Source of the DNA: Pieris napi
Lineage: Eukaryota; Arthropoda; Insecta; Lepidoptera; Pieridae
DNA: 64,000 nt
NCBI RefSeq assembly: GCF_905475465.1
Contig: NC_062235.1
Location: forward strand, 6,706,001-6,770,000
Direction of reading: 5' to 3'
Each line of letters begins with the position of its first letter. Position 1 is the first letter of the stretch. The notes beneath the pieces were generated by a model that was not told the DNA's origin, ran no database searches, and saw nothing but the letters and a program-made list of their open reading frames with translations. Of the stretch, positions 60,841-64,000 are shown piece by piece. Made by a program: the position numbers and the translations under genes.

Positions 60841-61050
60841 TAGGAGAATAGGTAGTTAGACTTCTCAACCTGACACACACAGGCACACCGATTTTTTCAG
60901 GAGGATTTCCTTCACCGTACCAAGCCTTTACACAAGTACCAATGATTTGCCATAATTCTATCGCACGACCTCTAGTTAGAGGTGGAGGTGGAGGAGAGAT
61001 CTGCTTATTTAATTTGCGGTATAATAAAAGTAAACAGAACAAAAACAGTG
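60841..61050 (-). mobile_element. Degenerate SINE/LINE-derived sequence
   Basis: Minus strand contains TACGGTGAAGGAAATCCTCC and GGTGTGCCTGTGTGTGTCAG, a diverged form of the GGTGAAGGAAAACATCGTGA block of family B and related LINEs. The 68-codon frame across it is therefore not a gene. Confidence 0.4.
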
Positions 61051-61457
61051 TAAAAATACATGCTCATCCTATATTAAAGTGACTTTTATTGCAAGCCAGG
61101 GCATTTCAGGAAGTTTAACTTAAAGAAAACAGCGGCAAATGATATTCTCTCACTTTTAATTTGCTAATGTGATTAGAATGAGGAAGATATTTTTACGGAG
61201 TAAAAAGTTAAGATTTAAATATTGAGGATATGTTTTGTAAAAACCGAATGGAAATCCGTTTTTTGTAGTAACGGATTAATTTGATAATAAATTGTTTGAA
61301 AGGCGATAAGTCTCACTTTAAATGTCACAAATAAATATTTAAATATCTACTCGTAATGTATACATTTTATTTTATATATATGAAAATTTATGTTTAATAC
61401 ATATTTATTTCGTAATAAGGTAACATAAATTAATATAACAAGAAACAATAATTAACC

Positions 61458-61700
61458 TTAAAATATATTATTAAAAGGAGTCCCTTTAGGCAATGTTCCG
61501 AAGATACTGGCAGCGTTCTCCCTTTGAATAATTCTTTGCTCTTCGGTCTCCTGTTTTGCTATTTCCTTAAAAAGCCTTATAGCGTTAGGACCCCACGGAC
61601 CAAGGGTCTCGACACCGAATGGAATAAAATCATATTTGGAGCCTAAATACCCCTGTATTTGCATGCTTTAGCTTTTTCAGCCGCTTCACAAAAAAAAATT
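61458..61700 (-). pseudogene. Retroelement protein C-terminal remnant
   Basis: Frame on the minus strand: FIPFGVETLGPWGPNAIRLF, then KEIAKQ, QRENAASIFGTLP and a stop. This PFGVETLGPWGP ... QRGNAAS-x-LGTLP pattern is familiar from the C termini of retroelement-encoded proteins in insects. The run EAAEKAKACKY lies just upstream in another frame, showing a frameshift. Confidence 0.5.
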
Positions 61701-62960
61701 AAATTTATTTAAACAAAATTAAACTAAGAACATAATATGACAAAGAAAACATAAACTTAAACCTTTTTAAAATAAATTATTAGTAATGCGATTCTTGTGA
61801 ATTCAGTCAGTGTGCAATTAAATAGATTAGTCTTATGTGTAATAGTATTAAGGGGTGCGAAAGACGCGCGTAAATGGTGCTTCTTTAAGTAAATTTGTAC
61901 CCGCTCGCGCCACTGCTAGCAATTGCGACCACAGCGAGTGTGATTATTTGTTACTCGCAGTGGGAATGTCTCGCCAACATTTCCTCATTATGAACTCTAC
62001 CTCTGAGGACCTTAAAAAAATATAGTGCGATAGCAAGGTTACATCTAGCTGGTATCCTACTATACAACCCAAGACAAACAAAGTTGGAACCGGGTAAAAT
62101 GGGTAAACTCCACTCCATGATTTCGTAACTTGAATATTCATGAAATAAAAATTGTCAGGTAAGTAAGCAAAGAAAGCCGACTCACTCCGTGCCTATAATA
62201 GACGCAGTTCAAACAACATAAATTATTTATTAAAGCAATTTATCCTAGCTTCTGGGTAATGTAATTATAATATGGTATATTATAATTTTATTACATTACC
62301 GTTGCGCTGCCATCCTATCATGATCAAATGGTACAAGCCAGCATTTAAACGCAATACGTACTCTTACACCCTAAGGGTTGAGCTCCTCTATCACGCTGAA
62401 GAATATAACAATTAATAATAATATAAGTATTAATCCAAGTATTAACTTGGAGGACTTTGTAGTAGTATATAGACGGTACTTTTTTCGACTTTCATAATTT
62501 TGAAATGTTCTGAAGGGCGGTGTGATTTCATACACCAAAGAAGATTAAACTTACGTATAGAGTACTTTATAATAAGTTCATTGAATACGTTTTAGTTTTA
62601 AAAGTAAAGAAAAAACTTATCAGCATTTGTCTCTATCTTTTACATGAGTTTTCGTTCGCTATTTTAACTCGAGTATTTTCGAGAACCAATACAGATTTCG
62701 TCTCTACAGAGCAATAATACGGAGCATTTGCTGTAACAAAGGAAGAGCAAATGTTGCTTCAGGATATTCTTGTGGTAAGCACTGATTTGACAAAGGGTTC
62801 CAAGATATATTTATTGTTGAAGTTACTTCGTTTATTTACATTTTGCAATGGAAAATGTATGTTATAAAATCTTTAACATTTTATTATAACGTATAACGTA
62901 CATAACTGTTAGGTTATAGGTAAACAGAATCATTTAATAAATAAGCCATACTTCACAGTG
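61701..62960. other. No gene established
   Basis: AT-rich DNA. At 62751 a short frame MLLQDILV runs into a good donor (gtaagc at 62776) and could be a tiny first coding exon, but nothing supports it further. Confidence 0.3.
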
Positions 62961-62963
62961 AAT

Positions 62964-63188
62964 GGCAGTGTTGGTTTAGTGGTTTCAGAGTGAGGCACAC
63001 ATTCCTGAGGTCGTTGGTTCGAACCCCCGCTGTGCACCTATAGACTTTCTGTGTGTGCATTTAGCACTCGTTTGAACGGTAAAGGAAAAATCGTGAGCAA
63101 AAAGTCGACGGTCGGAAGTACAGAAGACTTACCTACTTGCCTATTAGAAAAACAAATGATCACCAAACATACAGGAATCTGAGCCGTT
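62964..63188 (+). mobile_element. tRNA-derived SINE (family B)
   Basis: GGCAGTGTTGGTTTAGTGG head, B box GGTTCGAACCCCC, GACTTTCTGTGTGTGCATTT, GGTAAAGGAAAAATCGTGAG body. Confidence 0.75.
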
Positions 63189-63480
63189 AATGTCCTATAA
63201 CCCCTAGATGGGGCAGAGGGCGTCCACAGTGAGCCTCCATCGCGTTCGGTCTTGAGCCTCGTATTACCTCGCTCCAAGTCTTTCCGGATCTCTTTGCCTC
63301 GTCTGCGACTGTGCGGCGCCAGGTTTGCTTGGGACGGCTACGCTTCCGCTTTCCTTGCGGGTTCCAATCAAGCGCCTGCTTGGGAATATGATTGGGATCC
63401 CTTCGAAGTGTATGGCCTATCCAATTCCACTTGCGTCGCTTGATCTGCTGGCTTGAGCTGGTGGTAGAGCCACTCGTTTT
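63189..63480 (-). mobile_element. LINE 3' coding fragment (other LINE type)
   Basis: Minus strand, in one frame: PNHIPKQALDWNP-like start, KEIRKDLERGNTRLKTERDG, GSLWTPSAPSRGYRT. This is the usual C-terminal end of a CR1/RTE-like reverse transcriptase (a W-R-x-L-x3-LCP-GYR pattern). It joins the SINE head to tail. From 63481 to 64000 nothing is recognised. Confidence 0.5.
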
Positions 63481-64000
63481 TATAAATTTTAATTAGGGTA
63501 TACCACAAGCAAGTTAACACTCCTACGTCCCTGTTAAGAATGGACTGAAGAGGTGTATTTGTTTCCATGTATACAACGTTTTTACACGAAAGTGATACCA
63601 CTTTCAAGTGATAACAAACACGGTACAAATCTTAGGCCCATTCTATACTTAACAAATTAAGTTGACCCCGCTGTTGCTTGTATGGATAACATCTTCAGTA
63701 ATTAATCCTCAAAGGTTTCATACAGCATCAGAAGATAATTTAAAGGCCAATTTACGTTAACTGGACTTTAATTTTCTTTTAAAATAGACACAACCAAATA
63801 AATTTTAACTTCAACCGATATTCGCCCGTACAACGTCCCGCTGACTCGGAACACACCATAAACAATGCCTTAGAATCGTGAGTAAATAAATGACAAAGGA
63901 AAATACAGGCGTCCGTCGCTTTCATTGAAATTCATGAGGCAGCAACGAAAACTTGAGAAAATAACCTTTCAACATATTTTAGGCTACCGGTCAAGTCGGT

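Noticed and set aside
60836..61042. Proline-rich 68-codon minus frame (KQISPPPPPLTRGRAIELWQ) as an exon
   Set aside because: It contains a diverged GGTGAAGGAAA... block of the SINE/LINE family and has no donor site.
62700..62780. First exon MLLQDILV with donor at 62776
   Set aside because: Eight codons and one donor are too little; no downstream exon was found.
1..64000. CRISPR arrays, bacterial operons, integrated virus
   Set aside because: No regularly spaced repeats, no dense coding, and no viral structural or replication gene were seen. All long frames belong to spliced insect genes or to transposons.

Overview
The window looks like nuclear DNA of an insect, most likely a moth or butterfly. 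It is AT-rich, its genes are split by GT-AG introns, and it is crowded with short tRNA-derived SINEs, small Helitrons ending in CTAG, 5'-truncated jockey-like LINE tails and palindromic MITEs. That mix, with a small TTAGG-type repeat, is typical of Lepidoptera. There is no prokaryotic or viral organisation.

The left two thirds (1-43427) is a head-to-tail array of five CRAL-TRIO (SEC14-like) lipid-transfer genes, all on the + strand. Gene 1 (1-2236) is cut by the window edge and shows only its last two exons. Genes 2 (4238-11011), 3 (14634-22429), 4 (26407-34911) and 5 (36466-43427) are complete; joining the exons I read from splice sites gives uninterrupted proteins of 311, 313, 314 and 312 residues. 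All share one exon plan (coding lengths 163 / 157-160 / 112-118 / 132-135 / 214 / 155 nt, same intron phases), so the array grew by tandem duplication. Gene 4 alone has an extra short intron inside exon 1. All products keep the K-x3-R basic patch, an LP-x3-GG motif and a C-terminal G(M/L)PG(S/T)F...VD tail. They should be cytosolic carriers of small hydrophobic ligands, related to alpha-tocopherol transfer protein, clavesin and pinta; the ligand cannot be read from sequence.

The 3' part of gene 1 with its downstream DNA (to 3539) and the 3' part of gene 2 with its downstream DNA (9009-12048) are a much younger duplication, nearly identical in exons and alignable through the intron and a shared LINE fragment. 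Each copy carries insertions the other lacks.

The right third (43428-64000) has no gene I can name. It holds a PIF/Harbinger-like element with a broken transposase and TTA target duplication (44599-45347), a long-TIR element with TATA duplication (46599-47447), a truncated 5S rRNA copy (46349-46448), Helitrons, SINEs, LINE and Tc1/mariner remnants, and two possible minus-strand exons of an unidentified gene (59783-60245).
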